A DNA stretch of 8,434 bases, from assembly GCA_003489085.1 (NCBI GenBank), contig DNJM01000018.1:1-8434 (forward strand), written 5' to 3'. Origin of the DNA: Lachnospiraceae bacterium. GTDB lineage: Bacteria; Bacillota; Clostridia; Lachnospirales; Lachnospiraceae. The notes under the pieces were generated by a model. The model was not told the origin of the DNA. It saw nothing but the letters and a program-made list of their open reading frames with translations, and did not search any database. Position numbers and translations under genes: made by a program. Below are positions 1 through 6,811 of the stretch, one piece after another; position 1 is the stretch's first letter, and every line of letters starts with the position of its first letter.

Positions 1-953
1 TTCTGGCCAAATATCTGCGTGAGGCACCGAAGAGCTTTCTCTATAAAATGCTGCGGAAGAAAAATATTGTTTTAAATAAAAAGAAAGCGGAGGGCAGCGA
101 GAAGCTGGCCGAGGGGGATCGGGTTACCTTCTTTTTATCTGCAGAAACCATAGAAAAATTTGCCGGCATTTCGAAGAAGGATCCGGTATGGGAAGGGAAG
201 GCAGACTCAACAGGTAAGGAAAGCCGCATGCCCGAAATTATCTATGAGGATGACCATATTCTTCTGCTAAATAAACCGGCAGGACTGCTGTCACAGAAGG
301 CACGTCCGGAGGATATTTCTGCCGTAGAAGAGATAACAGCATATCTTCTGCGGACCGGGGCTGTAACGGAGACAGAACTAAGAACCTTTCATCCAGGTGT
401 ATGCAACCGCCTGGATCGTAATACCAGCGGACTGCTGGCCGCAGGAAAAAGTCTGGCAGGACTGCAGCAGTTAAGTGAGCTGTTTCGGGATCGGACGCTG
501 CGGAAATATTATCGTTGTCTGGTAAAGGGGCAGGTGAAAGAAGAAAAGCATATCAAGGGGTGGCTGGTCAAAGACGAACGGATCAATATGGTACGGATTT
601 CGGATACACCGGAGAAAGGGGAGGCTGTCCGCATTGAGACAGCATATACACCGGTTTCTGTACAAACGGATGTTACCTTGCTGGAGGTACATCTGATCAC
701 CGGAAAGACGCATCAGATCCGTGCCCATCTGGCATCTCAGGGACATCCGCTGATCGGTGACTATAAATACGGCGAGCGCAGCGTCAATGACAGCTACCGC
801 AGTGCTTATGGCGTTACACACCAGCTGCTGCATGCGTACCGGCTGGAATTTCCGGTGCTCTCCGGAACGCTTTCCTATCTTTCCGGGCGCAGCTTTATTG
901 CCGAACCACCGGCACTGTTTGAAAAGGTCTGCCGGGAGAAAGGACTGGTGTAG
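1..953 (+). CDS. RluA-family RNA pseudouridine synthase, 5' end outside window
   Basis: Converts specific uridines in RNA, probably 23S rRNA, to pseudouridine in the cytoplasm. The frame is open from base 3 with no start before the window edge. The residues before the first ATG (base 48), including REAPKSFLYKMLRKKNIVLN, match the S4 RNA-binding domain seen at the N-terminus of RluC/RluD-type enzymes, so the ATG at 48 is internal and the true start lies upstream. The catalytic domain follows: motif I around ILLLNKPAGLL (about bases 258-290), the catalytic motif NRLDRNTSGLL with its Asp codon at 414-416, and the late motif GKTHQIRAHLASQGHPLIGD. The stop is TAG at 951-953, and recU begins 3 bases later. 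The family is clear, but clostridia carry several RluA paralogs, so the target uridine cannot be assigned from sequence alone. Confidence 0.93.
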   Translation, partial: LAKYLREAPKSFLYKMLRKKNIVLNKKKAEGSEKLAEGDRVTFFLSAETIEKFAGISKKDPVWEGKADSTGKESRMPEIIYEDDHILLLNKPAGLLSQKARPEDISAVEEITAYLLRTGAVTETELRTFHPGVCNRLDRNTSGLLAAGKSLAGLQQLSELFRDRTLRKYYRCLVKGQVKEEKHIKGWLVKDERINMVRISDTPEKGEAVRIETAYTPVSVQTDVTLLEVHLITGKTHQIRAHLASQGHPLIGDYKYGERSVNDSYRSAYGVTHQLLHAYRLEFPVLSGTLSYLSGRSFIAEPPALFEKVCREKGLV

Positions 954-956
954 CAG

Positions 957-1493
957 ATGGGAACATGGAATTCCAGAGGACTCCGGGGTTCTACCCTGGA
1001 GGATCTGATCAATCATACGAATGAGAATTACCTTGCAAAGGGACTGGCATTGATTCAGAAAATTCCGACGCCGATTACACCGATTCAGATCGATAAGGAG
1101 CACAGACATATCACCTTGGCGTATTTTGATCAGAAAAGTACGGTAGACTATATTGGAGCCGTACAGGGTTTTCCGGTCTGCTTTGATGCCAAGGAATGCC
1201 GTGCAGATACCTTTCCGCTGCAGAATGTCCATGAGCACCAGGTTGCCTTTATGGAGAATTTTGAAAAGCAGGGAGGCATTTCCTTTCTGATCATTTATTA
1301 CAGTGAGCGGGATGAGCTGTACTACATGCCATACCGTGAAATGAAACTTTTCTGGGACCGCAAATGTGCCGGCGGACGCAAGAGCATCCGGTTTGAAGAA
1401 TTGAATCCGGCGCATTTCATGCAGCTGAAGCAGGGATTCCTGATTCCGTATCTGGATGCCATCCAGATGGACCTGGATGAACGTGACTCTTGA
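957..1493 (+). CDS. recU: Holliday junction resolvase RecU
   Basis: Structure-specific endonuclease that resolves Holliday junctions in recombination and repair; it is the Firmicutes counterpart of RuvC. The 178-residue product has the RecU core in order: TLEDLINHTNENY near residues 13-25, STVDYIG at 61-67 (metal ligand Asp64), FDAKE at 76-80 giving the PD-(D/E)XK signature (Asp77, Lys79), FPLQN at 86-90 followed by His92/His94, and FWDRKCAGGRKSIR at 132-145. It lacks the N-terminal arm of roughly 28 residues of the Bacillus subtilis protein, which is about 206 residues long, but the catalytic core looks complete. The start is the ATG 3 bases after the pseudouridine synthase stop, with a modest AGAAAGGA site inside that gene's end, which suggests translational coupling. 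Its TGA stop lies within the -35 box of the his promoter. In many other Firmicutes recU sits beside a penicillin-binding protein gene; that is not so here on either side. Confidence 0.93.
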   Translation: MGTWNSRGLRGSTLEDLINHTNENYLAKGLALIQKIPTPITPIQIDKEHRHITLAYFDQKSTVDYIGAVQGFPVCFDAKECRADTFPLQNVHEHQVAFMENFEKQGGISFLIIYYSERDELYYMPYREMKLFWDRKCAGGRKSIRFEELNPAHFMQLKQGFLIPYLDAIQMDLDERDS

Positions 1494-1518
1494 CAACATG
1501 ACGGATTCCCAGTATAAT
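1490..1518 (+). promoter_or_regulatory. Consensus sigma-A promoter of the his operon
   Basis: TTGACA at 1490-1495 and TATAAT at 1513-1518 are separated by exactly 17 bases, a perfect match to the vegetative consensus. Transcription should begin near 1525, leaving a leader of about 44 bases before hisZ. A good ribosome binding site (AAGGGGAG, 1551-1558) lies about 10 bases before the hisZ ATG. The TGA stop of recU (1491-1493) is embedded in the -35 box. I see no convincing operator palindrome, and the leader is too short for a T-box. Strength is inferred from consensus only. Confidence 0.9.
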
Positions 1519-1568
1519 CTATTTAATTTATCGTATTAGCACAGTAAAGTAAGGGGAGCACTGAACGA

Positions 1569-2816
1569 ATGAACCAAAGATTACATACCCCGGAAGGGGT
1601 CCGGGATATTTATGACACAGAATGCAGAAAGAAAGGAACTCTGGAACGGAAACTGCATCAGGTGATGCAACTGTATGGATATCAGGATATACAGACACCT
1701 ACCTTTGAATATTTTGATGTATTCCGTAAAGAAATCGGAACGATTCCATCCAGGGAATTATATAAATTCTTCGACCGGGAGGGAGAGACACTGGTACTCC
1801 GGCCGGATATTACGCCATCCATTGCAAGGGCTGCCGCTACACTGTATGAAACAGAAAAGCTGCCGGTTCGTCTTTGCTATATCGGAAATACATTTATTAA
1901 TCATTCCAGCTATCAGGGGCGTCTGAAGGAAAATACCCAGCTGGGAGCCGAGCTGATCGGTGTGGAGTCCGTGGATGCGGATGCCGAAATGATTGCCATG
2001 GCGGCAGACTGCCTGAAAGCAGCCGGACTGACCGACTTCCAGATCACACTGGGGCATGTAGCTTATTTTAAAAGCCTGCTGAAAAAAGCTGCACTGGAAG
2101 AAGAAAAGGAAGAAGAAATACGGGAACTGGTTCGAAACCGCAATTTCTTCGGAATGGAAGAGGCGCTGCGTGCCGCATCCGTAGAAAAAGAAGCACTGGA
2201 GGCGCTGACACGGATTTCTGAAATGACAGGAGGTCCGGAGATTCTTGCTTTAGCCGAAGCATATGCGCCTGATGCGGAAGCAAAACAGGCAATCGAGCGG
2301 CTGAAGCAGATCTACGAACTGTTAAAAACGTATCAGGTAGATCAGTATGTAACATTTGATCTTAGCATGAGTGGGCTTTACGGCTATTATTCCGGAATTA
2401 TTTTCCGTGCCTATACCTTCGGCACCGGGGATGCTATTCTGAAGGGAGGGCGCTACGACCATTTGTTGGAAAAGTTTGGAAAAACCTCGCCTTCCATTGG
2501 GTTTGCAGTCGTCATCGGGGATCTGATGAATGCTCTGAACCGCCAGAAGATTCAGGTTCCTCAGGAAAAAGACATGAACCTGATCATATTTGATGAAAGC
2601 AGGCGGGAGGATGCCATTCTTCTGGCCGGACAACTTCGCCTGAAGGGGCAGCGTGCAGAAGTGCTGTGCAGCCGCCAGGACATTACGATCCAGGATTATT
2701 GCCGGTACGGGCAGGAGCATTTCGCAGAGTTTCTTATGTATCTGAAGGAGACACAGGAAATTCTGCTTTGGAATCTGTCTACCGGAGAACAGAAAATTAT
2801 TAAAGGAACTGTGTAA
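1569..2816 (+). CDS. hisZ: ATP phosphoribosyltransferase regulatory subunit HisZ
   Basis: Histidyl-tRNA synthetase-like regulatory partner that forms a hetero-oligomer with short-form HisG and is needed for its activity and histidine feedback. The 415-residue protein has the class II synthetase fold: TPEGVRDIY at 7-15, a motif-2-like stretch RLCYIGNTFIN at 101-111, and GGRYDHLLEKFG at 293-304. Synthetase residues are lost as expected of HisZ. The HisRS signature RGLDYYTG is replaced by SGLYGYYSG (268-276), removing the Arg, and the motif 3 region reads GFAVVIGDLM without the ATP-binding Arg. A C-terminal extension (about 335-415) follows the catalytic-like core. It is the first gene after the promoter and is followed 14 bases later by a short-form HisG, the usual partnership. 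A true histidyl-tRNA synthetase is unlikely given the lost motifs and the context. Confidence 0.95.
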   Translation: MNQRLHTPEGVRDIYDTECRKKGTLERKLHQVMQLYGYQDIQTPTFEYFDVFRKEIGTIPSRELYKFFDREGETLVLRPDITPSIARAAATLYETEKLPVRLCYIGNTFINHSSYQGRLKENTQLGAELIGVESVDADAEMIAMAADCLKAAGLTDFQITLGHVAYFKSLLKKAALEEEKEEEIRELVRNRNFFGMEEALRAASVEKEALEALTRISEMTGGPEILALAEAYAPDAEAKQAIERLKQIYELLKTYQVDQYVTFDLSMSGLYGYYSGIIFRAYTFGTGDAILKGGRYDHLLEKFGKTSPSIGFAVVIGDLMNALNRQKIQVPQEKDMNLIIFDESRREDAILLAGQLRLKGQRAEVLCSRQDITIQDYCRYGQEHFAEFLMYLKETQEILLWNLSTGEQKIIKGTV

Positions 2817-2830
2817 GAAAGGAAAGTAGC

Positions 2831-3475
2831 ATGAGATATCTGACATTTGCACTTTGTAAAGGCCGTCTTGCGCATAAGACGCTGGCGCTTTTAGAAGAAC
2901 TTGGTATCACCTGCGAGGAAATGAAGGACTCCGCATCCCGCAAGCTGATTTTTGTCAATGAAGAACTGAAATTAAAATTTTTCCTGGCAAAGGGACCGGA
3001 TGTACCTACCTATGTAGAATATGGTGCGGCCGATATCGGAGTGGTCGGAAAGGACATCATCATTGAAGAGGGCAGGAAGGTTCATGAAGTACTGGATCTT
3101 GGGTTTGGCAGCTGCCGGATGTGCGTCTGCGGACCGCAAAGTGCCGCAGAGCTGTTAAAGCACCGGGAGCTGATTCGGGTTGCTACCAAGTATCCGAATA
3201 TCGCTAAGGATTATTTCTATAACCGGAAGCACCAGACCGTGGAGATTATCAAGCTGAATGGTTCCATTGAACTGGCGCCGATCGTCGGCCTGTCCGAAGT
3301 CATTGTAGATATTGTGGAAACCGGCTCCACCCTGCGTGAAAATGGTCTGAGTGTTTTGGAAGAGGTCTGCCCGCTGTCTGCCCGCATGATTGTCAATCCG
3401 GTCAGTATGCGGATGGAAAATGAACGGATCCGGAGGCTTATGCAGGAAATAGGGAAATTAGTCCAGGAGGAGTAA
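2831..3475 (+). CDS. hisG: ATP phosphoribosyltransferase catalytic subunit, short form HisG
   Basis: Catalyses the first committed step of histidine synthesis, ATP + PRPP to phosphoribosyl-ATP, in the cytoplasm. At 214 residues it is the short form, which lacks the C-terminal regulatory ACT-like domain of long HisG and therefore needs HisZ, encoded just upstream. Visible family features are LTFALCKGRL near 4-13, the ADIGVVGKDII stretch at 67-77, and the PRPP-binding signature DIVETGSTLREN at 160-171 preceded by APIVGLSE at 149-156. The start at 2831 is supported by AAAGGA at 2818-2823, 7 bases upstream, and lies 14 bases after the hisZ stop. The last codons form the AGGAGGAG ribosome binding site of hisD, so translation of the two genes is probably coupled. 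Confidence 0.96.
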   Translation: MRYLTFALCKGRLAHKTLALLEELGITCEEMKDSASRKLIFVNEELKLKFFLAKGPDVPTYVEYGAADIGVVGKDIIIEEGRKVHEVLDLGFGSCRMCVCGPQSAAELLKHRELIRVATKYPNIAKDYFYNRKHQTVEIIKLNGSIELAPIVGLSEVIVDIVETGSTLRENGLSVLEEVCPLSARMIVNPVSMRMENERIRRLMQEIGKLVQEE

Positions 3476-3479
3476 ACGA

Positions 3480-4784
3480 ATGAAAATAGAACGATTGGAT
3501 GAAACAAGTAAGAAAAATCTGCTGCAGGATCTGCTGAAACGAAGTCCGAATCAGTATCCGCAGTACGAAGCAAGTGTAAAAGAAATTTTACAGAATATAC
3601 AGGAAAAAGGGGATGAAGCTCTCTTTTCTTATACAAGACAGTTCGACCATGCGGACCTTACGCCGGAAACCATAAGAGTAACCGAGGAAGAGGTAGCGGA
3701 GGCCTATGCGGCGGTTGACAGTTCTCTGATCGATATCATGCGCCAGGCGCTTGAGAATATTCGTACATACCATGAAAAGCAGCGCCAGTACAGCTGGTTC
3801 GACAGCAGGTCGGACGGCAGCATTCTGGGACAGAAGGTCACTCCGCTGGAAAGGGTTGGTGTCTATGTACCGGGCGGAAAGGCAGCATATCCCTCTTCTG
3901 TATTGATGAACATCCTTCCGGCCAAGGTAGCCGGAGTGGATGAGGTCATCATGGTGACACCGCCGGGACGGGACGGAAGGGTGAATCCGGCTACGCTGGT
4001 AGCGGCAAAGGAAGCCGGTGCGGATACGATCTATAAGGTCGGCGGTGCGCAGGCGATCGGTGCGCTGGCGTATGGAACACAGACGATTCCGAAGGTGGAC
4101 AAGATTGTCGGACCGGGAAATATCTATGTCGCGCTGGCGAAAAAAGCAGTGTATGGACATGTCAGTATCGATTCTATTGCAGGACCAAGTGAAATTCTGG
4201 TCATTGCGGACGAAACTGCCAATCCAAGATTTGTGGCTGCGGATCTGTTGTCCCAGGCAGAGCATGATGAGCTGGCTTCAGCCATTCTGATTACTACCAG
4301 TGAGGCACTGGCTGCGCAGGTGATTACGGAGATCGAAGGCTTTACCCGTGTTCTGTCCAGAGGTGAGATCATTCAGAAATCTTTGGATCAATATGGTCAT
4401 ATCCTGCTGGCGGCAGATATGGAAGAGGCCATTGCCACAGCAAATGAGATCGCATCCGAGCATCTGGAGATCCAGACAAAGAATCCTTTCGATGTGATGA
4501 CAAAGATCCGGAACGCCGGTGCGATTTTTATCGGAGAATACTCCAGTGAACCGCTTGGAGACTATTTTGCAGGTCCGAATCATGTATTGCCTACGAACGG
4601 TACCGCAAAATTCTTCTCACCACTGTCAGTGGATGATTTTATAAAAAAATCCAGCATTATCTCTTATTCCAGAGAGGCACTGGCTCCGCTTCAAAAATCC
4701 ATCGAGGCCTTTGCAAATGCAGAATCATTGACTGCACATGCCAATTCCATTCATGTGCGTTTTGAAGAAGAGACAGAGCAATAG
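3480..4784 (+). CDS. hisD: Histidinol dehydrogenase
   Basis: Zinc-dependent enzyme that oxidises L-histidinol to L-histidine in two NAD+-dependent steps, the last reactions of the pathway. The 434-residue length is typical. Family motifs are clear: GVYVPGGKAAYPSS at 127-140, the IVGPGN stretch at 209-214, IDSIAGPSEILVIAD at 230-244, and SEHLE at 326-330 carrying the catalytic Glu327/His328 pair. The zinc ligands known from the E. coli enzyme are present at Gln259, His262, Asp361 (in LGDYFAGPNH) and His420 (in LTAHANS). The ATG lies 4 bases after the hisG stop, with AGGAGGAG (3465-3472) inside the end of hisG. There is no sign of damage. A 45-base gap with a short palindrome follows before hisB, the largest gap between genes inside the operon. 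Confidence 0.97.
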   Translation: MKIERLDETSKKNLLQDLLKRSPNQYPQYEASVKEILQNIQEKGDEALFSYTRQFDHADLTPETIRVTEEEVAEAYAAVDSSLIDIMRQALENIRTYHEKQRQYSWFDSRSDGSILGQKVTPLERVGVYVPGGKAAYPSSVLMNILPAKVAGVDEVIMVTPPGRDGRVNPATLVAAKEAGADTIYKVGGAQAIGALAYGTQTIPKVDKIVGPGNIYVALAKKAVYGHVSIDSIAGPSEILVIADETANPRFVAADLLSQAEHDELASAILITTSEALAAQVITEIEGFTRVLSRGEIIQKSLDQYGHILLAADMEEAIATANEIASEHLEIQTKNPFDVMTKIRNAGAIFIGEYSSEPLGDYFAGPNHVLPTNGTAKFFSPLSVDDFIKKSSIISYSREALAPLQKSIEAFANAESLTAHANSIHVRFEEETEQ

Positions 4785-4790
4785 CAGTCA

Positions 4791-4802
4791 ACAAAATTTT
4801 GT
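4791..4802. other. 12-bp perfect palindrome in the hisD-hisB gap
   Basis: ACAAAATTTTGT is a perfect inverted repeat with no spacer, lying 6 bases after the hisD stop and 28 bases before the hisB start. With no loop it would form only a weak RNA hairpin, so a terminator is unlikely. A protein-binding site or chance in an AT-rich gap are both possible. The strong hisB ribosome binding site, TGGAGGTG at 4816-4823, lies just downstream. Confidence 0.3.
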
Positions 4803-4829
4803 GATAAAAGTTTAATGGAGGTGTGACCG

Positions 4830-5420
4830 ATGGAACCAAGAATGGCTGTCTGCAAAAGACAGACAAAGGAAACGGATATTCAGATTCGGATCAATCTGGA
4901 TGGCAGCGGAAAAGCGGATATTCATACGGGAATCGGTTTTTTTGATCATATGCTGGATGGGTTTGCCAGACATGGACTCTTTGACCTGGAAGTTGCGGTA
5001 ACAGGAGATCTGGAGGTAGATTGCCATCATACCATTGAAGATACAGGGATCGTACTTGGAACAGCGATAAAGGAGGCTCTTGGAGAAAAGAAGGGGATCC
5101 GGCGGTATGGCTATTGTGTCCTGCCAATGGATGAAGTCCTGGTGCGCTGTGCGGTAGATCTGTCCGGCCGTCCGTATCTGAAATATCATGCACCTTTTAC
5201 TGTGGACCGGGTCGGCAGTATGGATACGGAAATGGTAAAGGAATTTTTCTATGCCGTATCCTATACCTGTGGAATGAATCTGCATCTGAAGGTACTGGAG
5301 GAAGGCAATAACCATCATATGGCAGAAGCACTTTTTAAGGCCTTTGCAAAAGCAATGGATATGGCAACAGAAAAAGAGCTGCGGATCCAGGACGCCTGGT
5401 CCACAAAAGGCAGTTTATAA
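4830..5420 (+). CDS. hisB: Imidazoleglycerol-phosphate dehydratase
   Basis: Manganese-dependent dehydratase converting imidazoleglycerol phosphate to imidazoleacetol phosphate. The 196-residue product is the monofunctional form with no fused histidinol-phosphatase domain. Metal-binding motifs are intact: GFFDHML at 36-42, the first DCHHTIED block at 64-71 (His66, His67, Glu70), DEVLVR at 101-106, and the second histidine block HHMAEALFKAFAKA at 162-175 (His162, His163, Glu166). The start at 4830 is supported by TGGAGGTG 6 bases upstream. The stop lies 13 bases before the hisIE start, so the genes are tightly linked. Its substrate would be made by HisF/HisH, which are not encoded in the window. 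Confidence 0.97.
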   Translation: MEPRMAVCKRQTKETDIQIRINLDGSGKADIHTGIGFFDHMLDGFARHGLFDLEVAVTGDLEVDCHHTIEDTGIVLGTAIKEALGEKKGIRRYGYCVLPMDEVLVRCAVDLSGRPYLKYHAPFTVDRVGSMDTEMVKEFFYAVSYTCGMNLHLKVLEEGNNHHMAEALFKAFAKAMDMATEKELRIQDAWSTKGSL

Positions 5421-5425
5421 AGGAG
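5421..5425 (+). promoter_or_regulatory. Ribosome binding site fixing the hisIE start
   Basis: AGGAG directly follows the hisB stop codon and lies 8 bases before the ATG at 5434. The same frame is open back to an ATG at 5344 inside hisB, but those extra 30 codons have no good ribosome site and encode no family-like sequence, so 5434 is the start. Confidence 0.85.
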
Positions 5426-5433
5426 TAATATAT

Positions 5434-6717
5434 ATGGCATATAAAAGATTGATTCCGTGCATTTTCATACAGAATCAAAAAGCAGTAAAATGGTTTGATG
5501 ACTACGATGTCATCAGCAACGATGTAGTTTCTCTGGCGAAATATTATAATGATCATGGAGCAGATGAACTGATCCTGTTTGATTTGTCAAAGTCGGATGA
5601 GGATCACGATGAGGCTATTAACCTGATTAAAAAGATCAATCGTGCGATTCAGATTCCCACGATTGTCGGCGGTAATATCAAGCGGCAGGAGGATGTGAAG
5701 AAATTTCTTTATGCGGGAGCCAAACGCGCCATGCTGAACTTTTCCAAAAGCAGCGCCATTGACATTCTGGAAGAAGTCTCTCTGCGCTTTGGAAAAGAAC
5801 GGATTGCCGTATCATTAAATGATTTTGATGCACTGTTCAAGCAGCAGCATCAGATTGAAGAATTCAGCAGTGAGATCATTTTCATGCATCGTCTGGATCT
5901 GGATTCCGTAGTCAATATTACCGATGTTCCATGCATTGTCCTGACAGATACCCTGGAGGAAAATGAGTTGTTCAGAATCTTGAAAAGCACCGGTGTAAAA
6001 GGGCTGTCCGGTCGCTTTGTCAGCCAGATGGGACTGGACATAGCTGCTTTTAAAGAGAAATGCAGCAATGAAGAGATTAAGATGTCTGCCTTTGAAAGCC
6101 GAATGGATTTTTCTGAATTCAAGGTAGGCGCAGATGGATTGATTCCGGTCATTGTGCAAAATTATAAGACTGCAGAGGTCCTGATGCAGGCATATATGAA
6201 TCAGGAAGCATTTGAGCATACGATTAAGTCCGGTAAAATGACTTACTACAGCAGAAGCAGACAGACACTCTGGGTAAAAGGAGAGACCTCCGGCCATTTC
6301 CAATATGTGAAGTCCATTACGGTGGACTGTGACCGGGATACCCTTCTGGCAAAGGTTGATCAGGTGGGGCCTGCCTGTCATACGGGAAATCCTACCTGCT
6401 TTTTCCAGCCGATCGTTGGGAAGGACTACGATGAGACAAATCCACTGCAGGTATTTGAAAGCGTTTATGATACGATTGTAGACCGAAAGGAAAATCCAAA
6501 GGAAGGTTCTTATACGAATTACCTTTTTGAAAAGGGAATTGATAAAATCCTGAAAAAGATCGGAGAGGAAGCCACGGAGCTGGTTATTGCGGCAAAGAAT
6601 CCAAATCCGGAGGAAATCAAATACGAGATGTCTGATTTCCTGTATCATGCTATGGTACTGATGGTAGAAAAAGGTGTTACCTGGGAAGATATCATCCGGG
6701 AGCTGGCAGATCGATAG
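5434..6717 (+). CDS. hisIE: HisIE (PR-AMP cyclohydrolase/PR-ATP pyrophosphatase) with N-terminal degenerate HisF-like domain
   Basis: Bifunctional enzyme for steps 2 and 3 of histidine synthesis: the HisE part hydrolyses PR-ATP to PR-AMP, and the HisI part opens the ring to give ProFAR. It is 427 residues, about twice a normal HisIE. Residues 230-325 are HisI, with DGLIPVIVQ (234-242), SRSRQTLWVKGETSG (273-287), metal ligands in DCDRD (298-302), and CHTGNPTCFF (315-324). Residues 335-427 are HisE, with KKIGEEATELVIAAK (374-388) and EMSDFLYHA (398-406). Residues 1-220 resemble HisF: KRLIPC at 4-9, HGADELILFD at 41-50, IPTIVGG at 74-80, AGAKRAMLN at 94-102. By eye, the first catalytic Asp (D11 of Thermotoga HisF) is Phe11 and the second (D130) aligns with Asn129, although Asp130 is adjacent. 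The second half is about 20 residues short and lacks the GGAG phosphate loop. The enzymatic parts look functional; the role of the front domain is unknown. Confidence 0.93.
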   Translation: MAYKRLIPCIFIQNQKAVKWFDDYDVISNDVVSLAKYYNDHGADELILFDLSKSDEDHDEAINLIKKINRAIQIPTIVGGNIKRQEDVKKFLYAGAKRAMLNFSKSSAIDILEEVSLRFGKERIAVSLNDFDALFKQQHQIEEFSSEIIFMHRLDLDSVVNITDVPCIVLTDTLEENELFRILKSTGVKGLSGRFVSQMGLDIAAFKEKCSNEEIKMSAFESRMDFSEFKVGADGLIPVIVQNYKTAEVLMQAYMNQEAFEHTIKSGKMTYYSRSRQTLWVKGETSGHFQYVKSITVDCDRDTLLAKVDQVGPACHTGNPTCFFQPIVGKDYDETNPLQVFESVYDTIVDRKENPKEGSYTNYLFEKGIDKILKKIGEEATELVIAAKNPNPEEIKYEMSDFLYHAMVLMVEKGVTWEDIIRELADR

Positions 6718-6733
6718 GTATAACAGGCAGCTG

Positions 6734-6779
6734 ACAGGCATATATTACAGCAAATGTAATAGGTGCCTGTTTTGTTTTT
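6734..6779 (+). terminator. Intrinsic terminator of the his operon
   Basis: The outer stem ACAGGCA (6734-6740) pairs with TGCCTGT (6764-6770). After a 2-by-2 internal mismatch (TA/GG), the inner stem TATTACA (6743-6749) pairs with TGTAATA (6755-6761) around the loop GCAAA. TTTGTTTTT (6771-6779) follows directly. It lies 16 bases after the hisIE stop. A copy of the left arm, ACAGGCA at 6723-6729, stands just upstream. Confidence 0.93.
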
Positions 6780-6796
6780 CCTGGAGTATTGCAGTG

Positions 6797-6803
6797 AAAG
6801 GGG
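6797..6803 (+). promoter_or_regulatory. Ribosome binding site deciding the small-ORF start
   Basis: GAAAGGGG-type purine stretch ending at 6803 lies 8 bases before the ATG at 6812, but only 2 bases before the in-frame ATG at 6806. The spacing favours 6812. Confidence 0.6.
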
Positions 6804-6811
6804 AAATGTGT

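Noticed and set aside
48..953. Pseudouridine synthase starting at the ATG at base 48
   Set aside because: The frame is open to base 3, and the residues before this Met belong to the family's N-terminal S4 domain, so the gene is cut by the window edge rather than starting there.
471..1499. Long minus-strand open frame (342 codons) opposite the pseudouridine synthase and recU
   Set aside because: It is antisense to two clear conserved families, its translation shows no domain pattern, and it has no plausible ribosome site context. It is a shadow of + strand codon use.
1519..1568. T-box or histidine leader peptide before hisZ
   Set aside because: The predicted leader is about 44 bases with no T-box hairpins, no antiterminator motif and no run of His codons.
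1569..2816. Histidyl-tRNA synthetase rather than HisZ
   Set aside because: The RGLDYYTG signature and the motif 3 Arg are lost, and the gene precedes a short-form HisG.
4785..4829. Internal terminator between hisD and hisB
   Set aside because: The palindrome has no loop, a stem of only six mostly A-T pairs and no U-run after it.
5344..5433. 30-codon upstream extension of hisIE into hisB
   Set aside because: No ribosome site, no family-like sequence, and a strong AGGAG placed correctly for the ATG at 5434.
5815..6741. Minus-strand open frame of 308 codons opposite hisIE
   Set aside because: It lies opposite intact HisI and HisE motifs and crosses the terminator region. Its Cys/Leu/Ile-rich translation matches no known family.
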